The notes under the pieces are model-generated. The model was not told the origin of the DNA, made no database searches, and saw nothing but the letters and a program-made list of their open reading frames with translations. 64,000 bases of DNA from Balneola sp. (GTDB lineage: Bacteria > Bacteroidota > Rhodothermia > Balneolales > Balneolaceae), in assembly GCA_017640785.1 (NCBI GenBank), contig JAEPPZ010000002.1:157748-221747 (forward strand), in the 5' to 3' direction. This document shows, one piece after another, positions 43,724-53,634 of the stretch (position 1 is the stretch's first letter; each line of letters opens with the position of its first letter). Both the position numbers and the translations under genes were made by a program.

Positions 43724-43823
43724 ATATAGCTTTTTATTACATTTTATTTTCAAATCGAGTTGAAGTTAAACCATCTGAAGTTGAACTTCTGTAACTAAAT
43801 ATTAAATCGATTCTCTCAATATA

Positions 43824-44885
43824 ATGAAGGTTAATCAGTCTCTAAAAAAAGACTTATCTCTGAAAGAAAAAATTGCTCAATTATTCCTGATCGGATTTCA
43901 CGGAAATGAATGTGATAGTGACTCAGAAATATCAAAACTGATCAAAAATGTTAAACCCGGTGGTGTCATTCTTTTTGATAAAGATATGGTATTCAACAAA
44001 CCGGTTCATAATATCAAATCTCCGGAACAGCTCCGAAATTTAACAACGCAACTTCAAGAGGCTTCTGAGATTCCATTATTTATTGGTATTGATCAGGAAG
44101 GTGGACTTATTAACAGGTTAAAACCTGAATACGGCTTTCCGGTTACCAAGTCTCATCATGAGCTGGGAAACATAGACGACACTACTGTCACAGAGCAAGA
44201 AGGATCATTGATCGCTGAAGTTCTGAAACAACATGGGATCAATATCAACTTTGCGCCTTGTGTGGATCTTGCTTTAAATGCTGAAAGCTCGATTATCGCA
44301 AAACGTGAACGTTGCTTTGGGTCGACTTCATCTGAAGTGAATAAACACGCAGAAGCTTATGTTCAGGGACACCAAAAACATGATGTACTTACAGCCTGTA
44401 AACACTTTCCAGGACACGGAAGTGCTGCAGGCGATACTCATGCCGGCTTTGTGGATGTAACTGATACCTGGGAAAGCGATGAACTTGAACCATACAAATA
44501 CATGATTCAAAAAGATCTTTGTCCTGTATTAATGACTTCGCACATTTTCAATGGGAATTTTGATGATAAATATCCGGCAACACTGTCCAAAAAAACTATT
44601 CAGGATTTACTGAGAGATCAGTTAGGCTTTGATGGCATTGTAATTTCGGATGATATGCAGATGAGAGCAATTTCTGATCATTATGGAATGAAAGAATCTC
44701 TGAAACTTGGATTAAAAGCAGGAATAGATGTGTTTTGCTACGGAAACAATCTACTTAAAGAGCAAATAGATCTGGCAGATGCAATCAACACTATTGAGGA
44801 ATTAGTAGAAAATGGTGACATCACTGAAGAGAGAATTGACAAATCAGTTAACAGAATATTACGGGTAAAAGCCGGGCTCAATTAG
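43824..44885 (+). CDS. nagZ: Beta-N-acetylglucosaminidase NagZ, GH3 family
   Basis: 353 residues, no signal peptide, normal for cytosolic NagZ. FIGIDQEGG near residue 93, NFAPCVDLA, KHFPGHGSAAGDTH (the catalytic His-Asp pair typical of NagZ) and VISDDMQMRAI with the nucleophile Asp identify GH3 NagZ. The enzyme removes GlcNAc from GlcNAc-anhydroMurNAc peptides or, with NamZ, from chain ends. Divergent from namZ with a shared 100-base promoter region. Confidence 0.93.
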   Translation: MKVNQSLKKDLSLKEKIAQLFLIGFHGNECDSDSEISKLIKNVKPGGVILFDKDMVFNKPVHNIKSPEQLRNLTTQLQEASEIPLFIGIDQEGGLINRLKPEYGFPVTKSHHELGNIDDTTVTEQEGSLIAEVLKQHGININFAPCVDLALNAESSIIAKRERCFGSTSSEVNKHAEAYVQGHQKHDVLTACKHFPGHGSAAGDTHAGFVDVTDTWESDELEPYKYMIQKDLCPVLMTSHIFNGNFDDKYPATLSKKTIQDLLRDQLGFDGIVISDDMQMRAISDHYGMKESLKLGLKAGIDVFCYGNNLLKEQIDLADAINTIEELVENGDITEERIDKSVNRILRVKAGLN

Positions 44886-44928
44886 TGATCAGGTTAAATA
44901 ATTGGTCTGAAGGCTCACTTTTATGTGC

Positions 44929-45726
44929 CTAGCCGAATAATTCTTTTAATTCTTTTATCGTATCTGAATCTAGTTCAGCCAGATTAAGAGTTAAATAACC
45001 TAATTTCTTGTATACACTCAAAAGCTCAGGATCTTTTTTCAAAATTTTAACATGCTCCCGAATGGTTTCTACATCTCCACGGGAAATAGGTCCTGTTAAC
45101 GAACCTTCAAATCCATTCTCTTCAACATTTTTCAATGAAGAATTCGATAACGGAAGCAATGCTTTTAGAGCGGTTTTTTCGTCTACGTCTCCTATCCTTG
45201 CTATATCAGTTGCCAACTTTAAAAGCGTAACCAAGTAATTCGCCGAAACAACTGCTGCTGCATGTAATAACGGCTTTGCATCGGGCTTAACAACAAAACT
45301 GTGAGCATTCAGGTCTTTCGCTAACTGCTCTAACACCACGAGAGTGGATGAATCTCCTTCCATATCAAACCAAACGCCATCCAATGAACTATCATCATGT
45401 GTAACTGCCTTCATTGGGTGAAAAGATGCTGTTCTAGCTCCTCTTTTGGAAACTGACTCTAATACTGAACTATTCAGAGCTCCGGAACAATGCACGATAT
45501 GTTTTCCTTCAAAAGTCCCAAATGATTCGGAAATTCTTTTCGAAAGTATTTCTATCTCTCCATCCTGAACGGCTAAAAAGATAATTTCTCCCAACTCATC
45601 AATTGAATCGGGAAATAAACCTCTTTTAAACTTCGAATGTACGCTATACCCGGCTTGTAAAAGAGCTTTATTTAACGCGCCTCCGATTCTTCCAAGCCCA
45701 AATATTGATATCGAAGGTTTTTCCAT
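44929..45726 (-). CDS. Rossmann-fold plus DUF2520 domain protein
   Basis: 265 residues. SISIFGLGRIGGALNKALLQ is a dinucleotide-binding motif; the domain to about 125 resembles F420/NADP oxidoreductases and ketopantoate reductase-like folds (HCSGAL, SFHPMKAVT). The helical C-terminal half (LLHAAAVVSANYLVTLL and LTGPISRGDVETI) is the DUF2520 signature. The reaction is unknown. Its start codon overlaps the stop of the Memo-like gene, so the two are translationally coupled and probably act together. Confidence 0.85.
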   Translation of the reverse strand: MEKPSISIFGLGRIGGALNKALLQAGYSVHSKFKRGLFPDSIDELGEIIFLAVQDGEIEILSKRISESFGTFEGKHIVHCSGALNSSVLESVSKRGARTASFHPMKAVTHDDSSLDGVWFDMEGDSSTLVVLEQLAKDLNAHSFVVKPDAKPLLHAAAVVSANYLVTLLKLATDIARIGDVDEKTALKALLPLSNSSLKNVEENGFEGSLTGPISRGDVETIREHVKILKKDPELLSVYKKLGYLTLNLAELDSDTIKELKELFG

Positions 45727-46481
45727 CAGACTACGGTTTGGGCTATTGGAATATGAGCAAACCCACCGGTGTAGGTTGTTTTCTCATTTACCGGTGTAAA
45801 CCAAATGTCAAGATCCCAGTATTTTGAAACCAGAATACCGGTCATAAAAGCACGGGCTCCTTCTACTTCTTTCTCTTTACTATTCAGATAATGATGTAAG
45901 CCGGATTCATTATTGCTTTCTATTAACCCTTTTAGTTTTTCCAGTTCTGAGGGATTGGAACTTGGCAGATCGCAACAAAAAACTAATAAAGCGTTTCGGT
46001 TTCTGAACAGCTCATCCAGAGCAAATGCCAATTCTTTGATAATGGCCGGGTCGTAATCTCCTATTTGAATGCTTACCACATCAAAGTTATCCTGGCATAC
46101 CTGCAACATCATCAATTGAGTATATAAGCTCATCTCATCGCTCATGCCTCCATCATTTATATAAAAATCATCTTCTTCATCACACAACTCATTTCTGAGT
46201 TTATCATTAACAGAAACTTCACCAAATGGTGTAGTAAAAGAATGATTTGAAGGAATGCTTAATTTCTTTTCAAGCTCACCTTTGTAAGACTCGATAACAA
46301 CAAGTGTTTCATAGTCTGAAGAACAAATATTCTTATAAATGGATGTTAACTCTTCCGGGTTGTTGGGATCAATATGAGTAGGAACAAAAAGCATCTTTAT
46401 GTTTTTCAGTCCGCTGGTAACCGGAACCGTTTTGTTCAATGAAAATTCAAGTTCCTCTCTGGAAATATTTGCAAAAGCCAT
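45726..46481 (-). CDS. Memo-like (AmmeMemoRadiSam system protein B-like) protein, divergent
   Basis: 251 residues. The order of segments follows the Memo/MEMO1 fold: HIDPNN near residue 37, FTTPFGEVSVND, a DEMSLYTQLMMLQ segment where Memo has its EHS-LE-QLP motif, VVSIQIGDYDP for the IVPI-VG strand, and CCDLPSSNPSE where Memo has SSDFSH. Metal-ligand histidines at the last two sites seem to be lost, so it may be a non-catalytic relative. No AMMECR1 or radical-SAM partner is visible. Coupled to the DUF2520 gene downstream. Confidence 0.6.
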   Translation of the reverse strand: MAFANISREELEFSLNKTVPVTSGLKNIKMLFVPTHIDPNNPEELTSIYKNICSSDYETLVVIESYKGELEKKLSIPSNHSFTTPFGEVSVNDKLRNELCDEEDDFYINDGGMSDEMSLYTQLMMLQVCQDNFDVVSIQIGDYDPAIIKELAFALDELFRNRNALLVFCCDLPSSNPSELEKLKGLIESNNESGLHHYLNSKEKEVEGARAFMTGILVSKYWDLDIWFTPVNEKTTYTGGFAHIPIAQTVV

Positions 46482-46511
46482 GTGCTGATATTTTATTTAA
46501 CTCTTAGGCAT

Positions 46512-46563
46512 AAAAAAACCTGAAGACACTAATCCCATTAGATGAGATTAAGTCTCTTCAGGT
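46512..46563 (-). terminator. Terminator of the phosphopantetheinyl transferase gene
   Basis: ACCTGAAGA (46518-46526) pairs with TCTTCAGGT (46555-46563); inner AATC/GATT pairs extend the stem. On the minus strand it is followed by seven T residues (46518-46512). It lies 31 bases after the transferase stop and upstream of the Memo-like gene. Confidence 0.88.
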
Positions 46564-46593
46564 CTACATACTACAGAACCGTTTTTTAAAGCT

Positions 46594-47214
46594 TTAATAA
46601 GCAATAGAAATTTGGTGATTCAGTTCTTGGAAACTACAAATTTGAAATGTTTTTTCATCATTAATTCTTACTAAGAATTCAATTTCGCTTTTTTTCTGTA
46701 TTTCCAGCTCTTTTAAGTTTGTTCTCAGCCCCGTTCCCAAACATTTTACAGCAGCTTCTTTTATCGTCCAAAGCAATATGGGATCCTCATCTGAAAACAC
46801 TTCCCATTCCGATTCCCCAAGTATTCTCTTCACAATTCTTTGGTCTACTTTTCTGTCCAACCACTCAGTATCTAAACCAATATCCACCGATTCAGAAATC
46901 GCACAAAAAACATGTTTTTTGGAATGACTAAAACTCACGAAGATTTTTTCATTTTCATTTTGAGCGTATGGCTTACCTAGTGGATGTTTGAATATTTCGT
47001 GATCTGAATTTAATCCCGAAACAGACAACATCTCTTTAAACAGATGGCGTGCTGACAAGTATTCGTTTTTTCTTTGCTGATTGGTGAAACCATTCCACTC
47101 TTTTTGTTCGTCTTCAGAAAGCATTTCATCAGATAAACCGGATCTGATCTCTGTATATCCCAAGATTACATGTTCAGGAAAGTTAGTTATTGAAGATGTA
47201 TTCAGCAGTTCCAA
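46594..47214 (-). CDS. 4'-phosphopantetheinyl transferase superfamily protein
   Basis: 206 residues. YLSARHLFKEML, FSHSKKHVFCAIS, DIGLDTEWLDRK (metal-binding Asp and Glu) and LLWTIKEAAVKCLGTGL (WxxKEA) are the Sfp/HetI-type motifs. These enzymes move the phosphopantetheine arm of CoA to carrier proteins. No carrier protein or polyketide gene is in view, so the partner (fatty-acid ACP or a secondary-metabolite carrier) is not known. Divergent from lysS. Confidence 0.88.
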   Translation of the reverse strand: MELLNTSSITNFPEHVILGYTEIRSGLSDEMLSEDEQKEWNGFTNQQRKNEYLSARHLFKEMLSVSGLNSDHEIFKHPLGKPYAQNENEKIFVSFSHSKKHVFCAISESVDIGLDTEWLDRKVDQRIVKRILGESEWEVFSDEDPILLWTIKEAAVKCLGTGLRTNLKELEIQKKSEIEFLVRINDEKTFQICSFQELNHQISIAY

Positions 47215-47314
47215 AAGATTGAATAAAGATTAAGGTTAATGCCACAATTTTCCGCTTAATTCGGTATTTTCAGTGCTTCTGATTCGCAACACAACTTATT
47301 AATTAAACGATTAC

Positions 47315-48844
47315 ATGTCGAACCAAGAACTTACACATTCTGAACAAGAAGAAATACGCCGAGAAAAACTTACTGAACTTAATAAACTTGGAGTAAATCC
47401 TTACCCATACTCTTTCGACGTAACTCATTCCAGTAAACAGATCTTAGCTGATGAAAGTCTGATCAGAGATGAAGAATCAAGTCCTGAGTCAGAAGTTGTC
47501 TCCGTTGCGGGAAGAGTAATGACTCGCCGTATTATGGGGAAAGCTGCTTTCTTTAATCTTCAGGATTCCGAGGGAACTATTCAGATCTATATTCGCCGTG
47601 ATGATGTAGGTGTTGAAAATTACAATACGGTTTTCAAGAAAATGGTAGACATTGGTGATATTGTAGGTATCAAAGGTTTTGTTTTCAAAACACGCACCGG
47701 TGAAACTACCGTACATGCCGAAGAATTTGAGTTTTTGACCAAAACGCTTCGACCTATCCCAATTCCAAAAGAAGTGGAAAATGAAGATGGTGAAAAAGTA
47801 GTGTATGATGCTTTTGCTGATAAAGAATTGCGTTACCGCCAGCGTTATGTTGACTTGATCGTTAATACTGAAGTGCGTGATACTTTCAGAAAACGTACAA
47901 AGCTAGTACAAACCATGAGAAATTTCATGAATGATCGTGGTTATATGGAAGTTGAAACTCCAATCCTTCAACCTGTATATGGTGGTGCTTCAGCAAAGCC
48001 ATTTGTTACTCATCATAATTCTCTGGATATGGACTTATATCTGAGAATTGCTAACGAACTGTATTTGAAGCGACTTATTGTAGGTGGTTTTGATGGCGTT
48101 TATGAATTTTCAAAGGATTTCAGAAATGAAGGTCTTTCAAGATTTCACAACCCTGAGTTCACACAAGTTGAGTTGTATGTTGCTTATAAAGACTACAACT
48201 GGATGATGGACTTTACTGAAAAAATGATCGAACAAGTAGCTCTTGATCTTCATGGTTCTACCACGGTAACTGTTGGTGAGCATGAGATTGATTTCAAAGC
48301 GCCTTGGCCAAGAATTCCACTACTGGAAGCCATTGAGAAAGAAACCGGTAAAGATCTTTCAGGAATGGAACTGGAAGAAATGAAGAAAGTAGCAAAAGAA
48401 CTTCACATCGAAATTGATGAAAGCTTTGGTAAAGGTAAGATCATTGATGAGATTTTCGGAGAGTATGTAGAATCAAAATTGATCCAGCCTACTTTTATTA
48501 CCGATTATCCAATTGAAATGAGCCCGCTTACAAAAAAGCATCGTTCAAAAGAAGGATTAGTTGAGCGCTTTGAGTGTATCTGTAATGGAAAAGAGATCGC
48601 AAATGCATACACTGAGCTTAACGACCCTATCGATCAGAGAGAACGTCTTGAAGAACAAGCTTCGCTACGTGCAGGCGGTGACGATGAAGCAATGACAATC
48701 GACGAAGATTTTATTCGTGCATTGGAATACGGAATGCCTCCTACTGCCGGAATAGGAATTGGAATTGATCGTTTAGCGATGATCATGACGAACTCTGCAT
48801 CCATCAGAGACGTACTTTTCTTCCCACAAATGAAACCGGAATAA
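47315..48844 (+). CDS. lysS: Lysyl-tRNA synthetase, class II
   Basis: 509 residues. N-terminal OB-fold anticodon-binding domain ([19 protein letters not shown]), motif 1 ([20 protein letters not shown]), motif 2 ([18 protein letters not shown]) and motif 3 ([12 protein letters not shown]). Length and ending ([11 protein letters not shown]) are standard for bacterial class II LysRS. It charges tRNA-Lys. The next gene, a permease, follows on the same strand. Confidence 0.97.
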   Translation: MSNQELTHSEQEEIRREKLTELNKLGVNPYPYSFDVTHSSKQILADESLIRDEESSPESEVVSVAGRVMTRRIMGKAAFFNLQDSEGTIQIYIRRDDVGVENYNTVFKKMVDIGDIVGIKGFVFKTRTGETTVHAEEFEFLTKTLRPIPIPKEVENEDGEKVVYDAFADKELRYRQRYVDLIVNTEVRDTFRKRTKLVQTMRNFMNDRGYMEVETPILQPVYGGASAKPFVTHHNSLDMDLYLRIANELYLKRLIVGGFDGVYEFSKDFRNEGLSRFHNPEFTQVELYVAYKDYNWMMDFTEKMIEQVALDLHGSTTVTVGEHEIDFKAPWPRIPLLEAIEKETGKDLSGMELEEMKKVAKELHIEIDESFGKGKIIDEIFGEYVESKLIQPTFITDYPIEMSPLTKKHRSKEGLVERFECICNGKEIANAYTELNDPIDQRERLEEQASLRAGGDDEAMTIDEDFIRALEYGMPPTAGIGIGIDRLAMIMTNSASIRDVLFFPQMKPE

Positions 48845-48873
48845 TCGCTGTGCGAAAATTTCAAAACTCAAAT

Positions 48874-48905
48874 ATCAAATTACAGCCATATAGTTTTAAT
48901 TTGAT
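48874..48905. repeat. Inverted repeat ATCAAATTA/TAATTTGAT in the lysS-permease gap
   Basis: A perfect 9-bp stem with a 14-base loop lies 30 bases after the lysS stop. No T-tract follows, so it is a weak terminator at best. It is followed by two near-repeats of TTTGAAATTT (48910-48940), a kind of AT-rich spacer repeat. Confidence 0.5.
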
Positions 48906-48946
48906 GTTATTTGAAATTTGTACACTGGAATTTGAAATTTAATTCT

Positions 48947-50182
48947 ATGAATTTTGAGTGGTATTTAGCGCTGCGTTATTTTAAAGGCAACCGAAAAGGT
49001 GCTCGCTTTTTATCGTTCATTAAGATCATGTCCATAACAGGAGTAGCTATTGGTTCTGCCGGATTATTGATCGCGCTATCAGTGGTTCATGGTTTTAAAT
49101 CCACTATCAACAATAAAGTATTGGGGTTTGCGCCTCATTACACTGTTTCATCCCAATCTTTCATAAGAACAACGCTGGAACGTGCCGACACACTGGTCAC
49201 TTATCTGGATAAAAAACATCCTGAGATCCTTGAAAAACAGGCGGTGATACAAGGTCAGGTAATGATCCAAACTAAGGACGAGATAAGCGGTACTATACTA
49301 AAAGGTGTAAACAAAGAAGGTGGGGTATCGAATTTAACCCAATATGTTAATTCGGGACAGTTTGATCTTTCTGAGCAAGAAAACGGAATGTTTGGAATTG
49401 TAATTGGTTCAAAGCTTGCTTCACAATTATCTGCCGGTGTTGGAGACATAGTAACAACCTATACTGTCAATGAAGTACCCTCTTTGATCAGCTCACCTGA
49501 GATCAAGCAATTTCTTGTAACGGGAATTTATCAAACCGGAATAGACCAATTTGATGATGTTTTCGTAGTTGTTGAAAGAGAACAAGCCCGTGAACTTTTT
49601 AATCTCTCTCCTACCGAAGCACATGCTATTGAATTAAAACTGAAGGATGAGAACGCTATTAATTCTTTTGAAGAGAAGCTTAATAATTCACTTTCATTTC
49701 CCTTTTTCTCAGAATCCATTTTACAAAAGTTTTATTCCATCTTTGCATGGGTTGAACTTCAGGAACAAATGATCCCACTTGTGATTGGAGTTATGATCAT
49801 TGTGGCTGCTTTCAATCTTATTGGAACAGTTTTAATGATGATCCTTGAGCGAACCCGCGATATTGGTATCCTTAAGACCATTGGCACAAAATCCTCCATT
49901 GTAAGAAAGATTTTTTTACTTGAAGGACTGCTGGTCTCTTTTGTCGGGATGATCTTTGGTATAGTAATCTCCCTGCTTTTTGCTTATTTGCAGTTAGAAT
50001 TTCAACTTATTCCTCTTTCTGAAGAGAATTATTATATGAGTTATGTACCTGTAGAGCCTCATCTTCTTGACTTCCTGATAGTCACTGTTGTCACATTCGT
50101 ACTGTGTGGATTGGCATCGTGGATTCCGGCGAGAATAGCGGCTAAAACAGATCCTCTTAAAGTTATCTCATACGGACGTTAA
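48947..50182 (+). CDS. LolC/LolE-like ABC transporter permease
   Basis: 411 residues from the ATG at 48947; the longer open frame begins with TTG at 48911 and runs through the repeat, so the inner ATG, which gives the family start MNFEWYLALRYFKG, is preferred. Transmembrane helix 1 (FLSFIKIMSITGVAIGSAGLLI), a large periplasmic MacB-like domain (60-270) and three C-terminal helices, with an FtsX core carrying GTVLMMILERTRDIGILKTIG. This is the plan of lipoprotein-release permeases that move lipoproteins from the inner membrane towards LolA. The ATPase (LolD) gene is not in the window. Confidence 0.9.
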   Translation: MNFEWYLALRYFKGNRKGARFLSFIKIMSITGVAIGSAGLLIALSVVHGFKSTINNKVLGFAPHYTVSSQSFIRTTLERADTLVTYLDKKHPEILEKQAVIQGQVMIQTKDEISGTILKGVNKEGGVSNLTQYVNSGQFDLSEQENGMFGIVIGSKLASQLSAGVGDIVTTYTVNEVPSLISSPEIKQFLVTGIYQTGIDQFDDVFVVVEREQARELFNLSPTEAHAIELKLKDENAINSFEEKLNNSLSFPFFSESILQKFYSIFAWVELQEQMIPLVIGVMIIVAAFNLIGTVLMMILERTRDIGILKTIGTKSSIVRKIFLLEGLLVSFVGMIFGIVISLLFAYLQLEFQLIPLSEENYYMSYVPVEPHLLDFLIVTVVTFVLCGLASWIPARIAAKTDPLKVISYGR

Positions 50183-50321
50183 GTCTTTACAAATCATTTC
50201 CTAATTAATTCGAGCAGTACAAATATTCTGCTCCCCCTTTTACTCATTCATACTTTTTTATTTGACAATCTCATCATTTATTGTTTCTAATTAACTAATT
50301 GAGAATAATAAAAGAGGGTAC

Positions 50322-52928
50322 ATGAGAAACTTATTAGATATAAAAAAAAGCACACTAGTCTGTTTAGTTTTTGGGATTTTAACCATTACTCCCATACAGA
50401 AATCAATAGCTCAACAAGCCGGCGGTGCAACAGAACATCAGCTAAATCAATCCAATCAAGCTGAACAAACTCAAAGGTTTTATAAAGGTATTTTTAATGC
50501 CGATGAAACCACCTTTAATACTACGGTCTATACTTTTAATGACATTACTATATTTTCCTATTTCAACGACACCGATATCCTGATAACAAGTTCTGCCGGG
50601 GATACTGTGTTTACAGATACACTGGCTGCAAATGGATTTACTACCTTCAACGCCAATAGCGGTATTTTCAGAATTAGTAGTGGTAAATCATACACAGCTT
50701 TAGTAGGCGATGCCATATCGAATTTGGTTCAAGGTTATTTTGCAATCGACCAAAGCGGAAGAGGTACTTCTACCCTTTTAAACACATATATGGTTGGACG
50801 GTATCAAGGAGAAGAACGCTTCATCGTATTCGGTTATCAGGATAACACGAGTTTTAATATTAAGAACTTGTCGACGGGAGACATACTTTTTGCCGGAGTT
50901 CTGAATAAGGGAGAACATTACACATTACCTACTACGCCACACAGAACTTATTTACAAGTTTCAGCAAGCAAGCCTGTTTCAGCTTTATCATACGGTGATC
51001 AGGATTATTATGTACCGGCAGCTAATGGTAGATTTTCGGGCACTACATTTTATGGGTTTTCAGCTCATATCGGAAATTGGACAAATAGCATAACAGTTTC
51101 TTCTTATCATGATAATAACATCGTTTATGCCTTTAATTCTGAAACCGGAGATACTTTAGTTGCTGACACCTTAGGACAAGGTGAAGTGCTTACCTATCCT
51201 ATTACTCAGGAAACTTACTGGGAAGTCGAAGCTCAAAAAACAGTTACAGTAGCAAATATCCCATATTCGGGCTGGAATGGAAACTACTATTACATGACAA
51301 GAGCCATGGATGAAACCGGAATTGGAGCCGGAAAACTATTCTATGTTCCAACCATTAACTCCAGAATGGATATCTTTTCGTTTGATGATGACAATGAAGT
51401 TATGATCACTTATTTAGGTGATAAGGAAGATTATCCATACACAGCTACAAAAGACACTGTTTATGAAGGCACTCTTAATGCCGGCGAAGGATATAACTTC
51501 TTTACATTAAGCGGGAACCATGTTTATAAAGTTGAATCCACCGGTAACACTTCGGTTCTTCAGAGTAATGGCGGAGCCGGAGCTGATTTCATGCCACTTA
51601 GCTTTGCTCAGGAGCTTCCGGATCTGGCTATAAGTGAAGACGGTTTATCTTTCACACCGCCTGATAGTGTTTTTGGCGAAGGAGATGAAGTTACTGTTTC
51701 ACTAGTTGTTAGAAATTTTGGGCCGATTGACGCAGAAAATGTGGTTGTAGCTCTTTATGATGGCGATATTTCCAGCGAAGGAACCGCTCCTGTTATTGGC
51801 TTTGAAGAAATACCTCTGGTTGCTGCACAGGATTCGGCAATAATCAGTGTTGATTTCATTGTTCCCCGTGATCCTGAATTCAGAACGTTATCTCTTCAAG
51901 TTGATCCTGAAGACCTGATTCAAGAATCAAATAGTTCAAATAACACTATCATAAGACCCCTTGTACCTAATAAAGATCTACTACCTCCTCTTCCTATCTC
52001 AGTTACTGCTCCAAGTGGTTTAGAGATCGAGGGAGATAGCCTTGCCGGAAATCCTTTTAAAGTCACAGCAAACATCTTCAATCAAGGAACTGTTGATGCT
52101 GAGAATGTAGTCGTAAAGATCGCTTTATTTGACGGGCTCACTTTAGTCGGGGAAGACTCAGTTATCAATGAAGCTGCACTTCCGGGACAACAATCTCTTA
52201 CTGTAGAATGGATGGTCAGAGCAGATAAAAGCGTTTCAGGCCCAAACAGATATACAGTTTTCGTTGATGCTGATAATGCAGAAGCAAAGCAAGCAAACCG
52301 TTCTATAAGCATTCCTGATCTTATCGCTCCATCTGCTCCGTCTAATTTAAGTTCAATGATCTCGCCTGAAAACGAGAATAACATTACTCTGAATTGGTCA
52401 TTGAATTCAGAAACCGATTTGGCCGGCTATTTAGTGTATTATGGATCTGAAAGTGGTGTTTATGATGGGGTTGATGCGAACGAAGGAGAATCTCCGATTA
52501 CAATATCAACTTTTGATGAATTCGAATTATCCGGTTTACCTGATGGAGGTTCTCAATATTTCTTTGTGGTAAAAGCATTTGATTTATCAGGAAACCTAAG
52601 TGAAGCTTCTAATGAATCCAGTACAACCATCACCACGGATATTTTTGATGAAGCTGAAACTCCTGAACAATATTTTATTGAGCAGAATTACCCAAATCCG
52701 TTTAACCCTTCAACAAGTATAACTTATAAAGTACCTGAAACAGCGAATGTTACTATCACTTTGTATGATATGTTGGGAAGAAAGCTTTCTACTTTAGTTA
52801 ACGAACGTAAAACGGCTGGGTCGTACCAAATAACTCTTGATATGAGTTCTTATTCGAGTGGTATTTACTTATATCGTATGCAGTCTGGTACATTTGTTAA
52901 AACCAGAAGGCTTACCCTCATTAAATAA
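50322..52928 (+). CDS. T9SS-sorted surface protein with CARDB and fibronectin III modules
   Basis: 868 residues with a signal peptide (ending SIAQQ, about 30). The N-terminal 380 residues form a repetitive beta-rich region with IgGFc-binding-protein-like strands (VGRYQGEERFIVFGYQDN, YSGWNGNYYYMTRA). Two CARDB modules follow (about 440-550 and 560-665; VVRNFGPIDAENVVVAL, NIFNQGTVDAENVVVKI), then a fibronectin type III domain (670-770) and the NYPNPFNPSTSI sorting domain ending RRLTLIK. The ligand is not known. It stands alone with its own strong terminator. Confidence 0.82.
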   Translation: MRNLLDIKKSTLVCLVFGILTITPIQKSIAQQAGGATEHQLNQSNQAEQTQRFYKGIFNADETTFNTTVYTFNDITIFSYFNDTDILITSSAGDTVFTDTLAANGFTTFNANSGIFRISSGKSYTALVGDAISNLVQGYFAIDQSGRGTSTLLNTYMVGRYQGEERFIVFGYQDNTSFNIKNLSTGDILFAGVLNKGEHYTLPTTPHRTYLQVSASKPVSALSYGDQDYYVPAANGRFSGTTFYGFSAHIGNWTNSITVSSYHDNNIVYAFNSETGDTLVADTLGQGEVLTYPITQETYWEVEAQKTVTVANIPYSGWNGNYYYMTRAMDETGIGAGKLFYVPTINSRMDIFSFDDDNEVMITYLGDKEDYPYTATKDTVYEGTLNAGEGYNFFTLSGNHVYKVESTGNTSVLQSNGGAGADFMPLSFAQELPDLAISEDGLSFTPPDSVFGEGDEVTVSLVVRNFGPIDAENVVVALYDGDISSEGTAPVIGFEEIPLVAAQDSAIISVDFIVPRDPEFRTLSLQVDPEDLIQESNSSNNTIIRPLVPNKDLLPPLPISVTAPSGLEIEGDSLAGNPFKVTANIFNQGTVDAENVVVKIALFDGLTLVGEDSVINEAALPGQQSLTVEWMVRADKSVSGPNRYTVFVDADNAEAKQANRSISIPDLIAPSAPSNLSSMISPENENNITLNWSLNSETDLAGYLVYYGSESGVYDGVDANEGESPITISTFDEFELSGLPDGGSQYFFVVKAFDLSGNLSEASNESSTTITTDIFDEAETPEQYFIEQNYPNPFNPSTSITYKVPETANVTITLYDMLGRKLSTLVNERKTAGSYQITLDMSSYSSGIYLYRMQSGTFVKTRRLTLIK

Positions 52929-52944
52929 CCTATTTCTATTTCTT

Positions 52945-52979
52945 AAAGCCGGATCCTTAAAAAAGATCCGGCTTTTTTT
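52945..52979 (+). terminator. Strong intrinsic terminator after the CARDB/FN3 protein gene
   Basis: AAAGCCGGATC (52945-52955) pairs perfectly with GATCCGGCTTT (52965-52975), loop of nine bases, followed by a run of T residues. It lies 17 bases after the stop. Confidence 0.93.
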
Positions 52980-53010
52980 GTTTTAAGAAATATGAATTCT
53001 AATTTCAGAC

Positions 53011-53628
53011 ATGATAAACTTTCAACCTCTGCGAATCACATCAGGCTGGACTATTGAATGGAATACGTTTATGAAAACGGATCCTCATCCGGATGATATG
53101 ACTGACTTTTCAGGAAGTAGCTTGCTACATGCCTATAACAGAAATATTAAAAGAGCTATTAATTTAGAATGGAGGCCTGAAGAAGATTACGATGGTGAAT
53201 TTATCCTCAGAGTAATCAATCTGGAGGAGCACTATAACTCAAAAACCCAGGATTTTGATCTGGTTGGTGATTGGGAAAATCCTCATTACGAATTTTGTTC
53301 CAGAGACCGATTAAAAGTTGTATCCGAAATTGAGGAGCTGATGCTACAACTACCGTCTTACGAAGATCCCAGAATTCTTAAATCACGAGGCGTGGTGGAT
53401 GATGAAGCGGAACTCATCAGAATAAAGTTGCTCGAAACAAAGATTTCTGATGAAGTCAGATCTGAGATTTTGAAGTCCGATCACAAAAAACTACAGGATC
53501 TGTTATTAGATCACGCAGATGTAAAAAGAGAAGATCTGCTTTTTTTATCCGAACATGGTGCTGTTAAAGGAATAAGAAATAAAGCGAGTCAAAAACTAAA
53601 CAGTAAACCATTTCGAAATCAAAAGTAA
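53011..53628 (+). CDS. Conserved hypothetical protein
   Basis: 205 residues, cytosolic (no signal peptide). The N-terminal part (FQPLRITSGWTIEWNTF, then INLEWRPEEDYDGEFILRVI) has the look of a family of small proteins found in several phyla; its role is not known. The C-terminal 90 residues are helical and charged, with DLLLDHADVKREDLLFL and HGAVKGIRNKA resembling armadillo-like or variant leucine-rich repeat helices. The next gene, aldo/keto reductase, starts 6 bases later, so they are co-transcribed. Nothing suggests a catalytic site. Confidence 0.7.
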   Translation: MINFQPLRITSGWTIEWNTFMKTDPHPDDMTDFSGSSLLHAYNRNIKRAINLEWRPEEDYDGEFILRVINLEEHYNSKTQDFDLVGDWENPHYEFCSRDRLKVVSEIEELMLQLPSYEDPRILKSRGVVDDEAELIRIKLLETKISDEVRSEILKSDHKKLQDLLLDHADVKREDLLFLSEHGAVKGIRNKASQKLNSKPFRNQK

Positions 53629-53634
53629 TACAAT

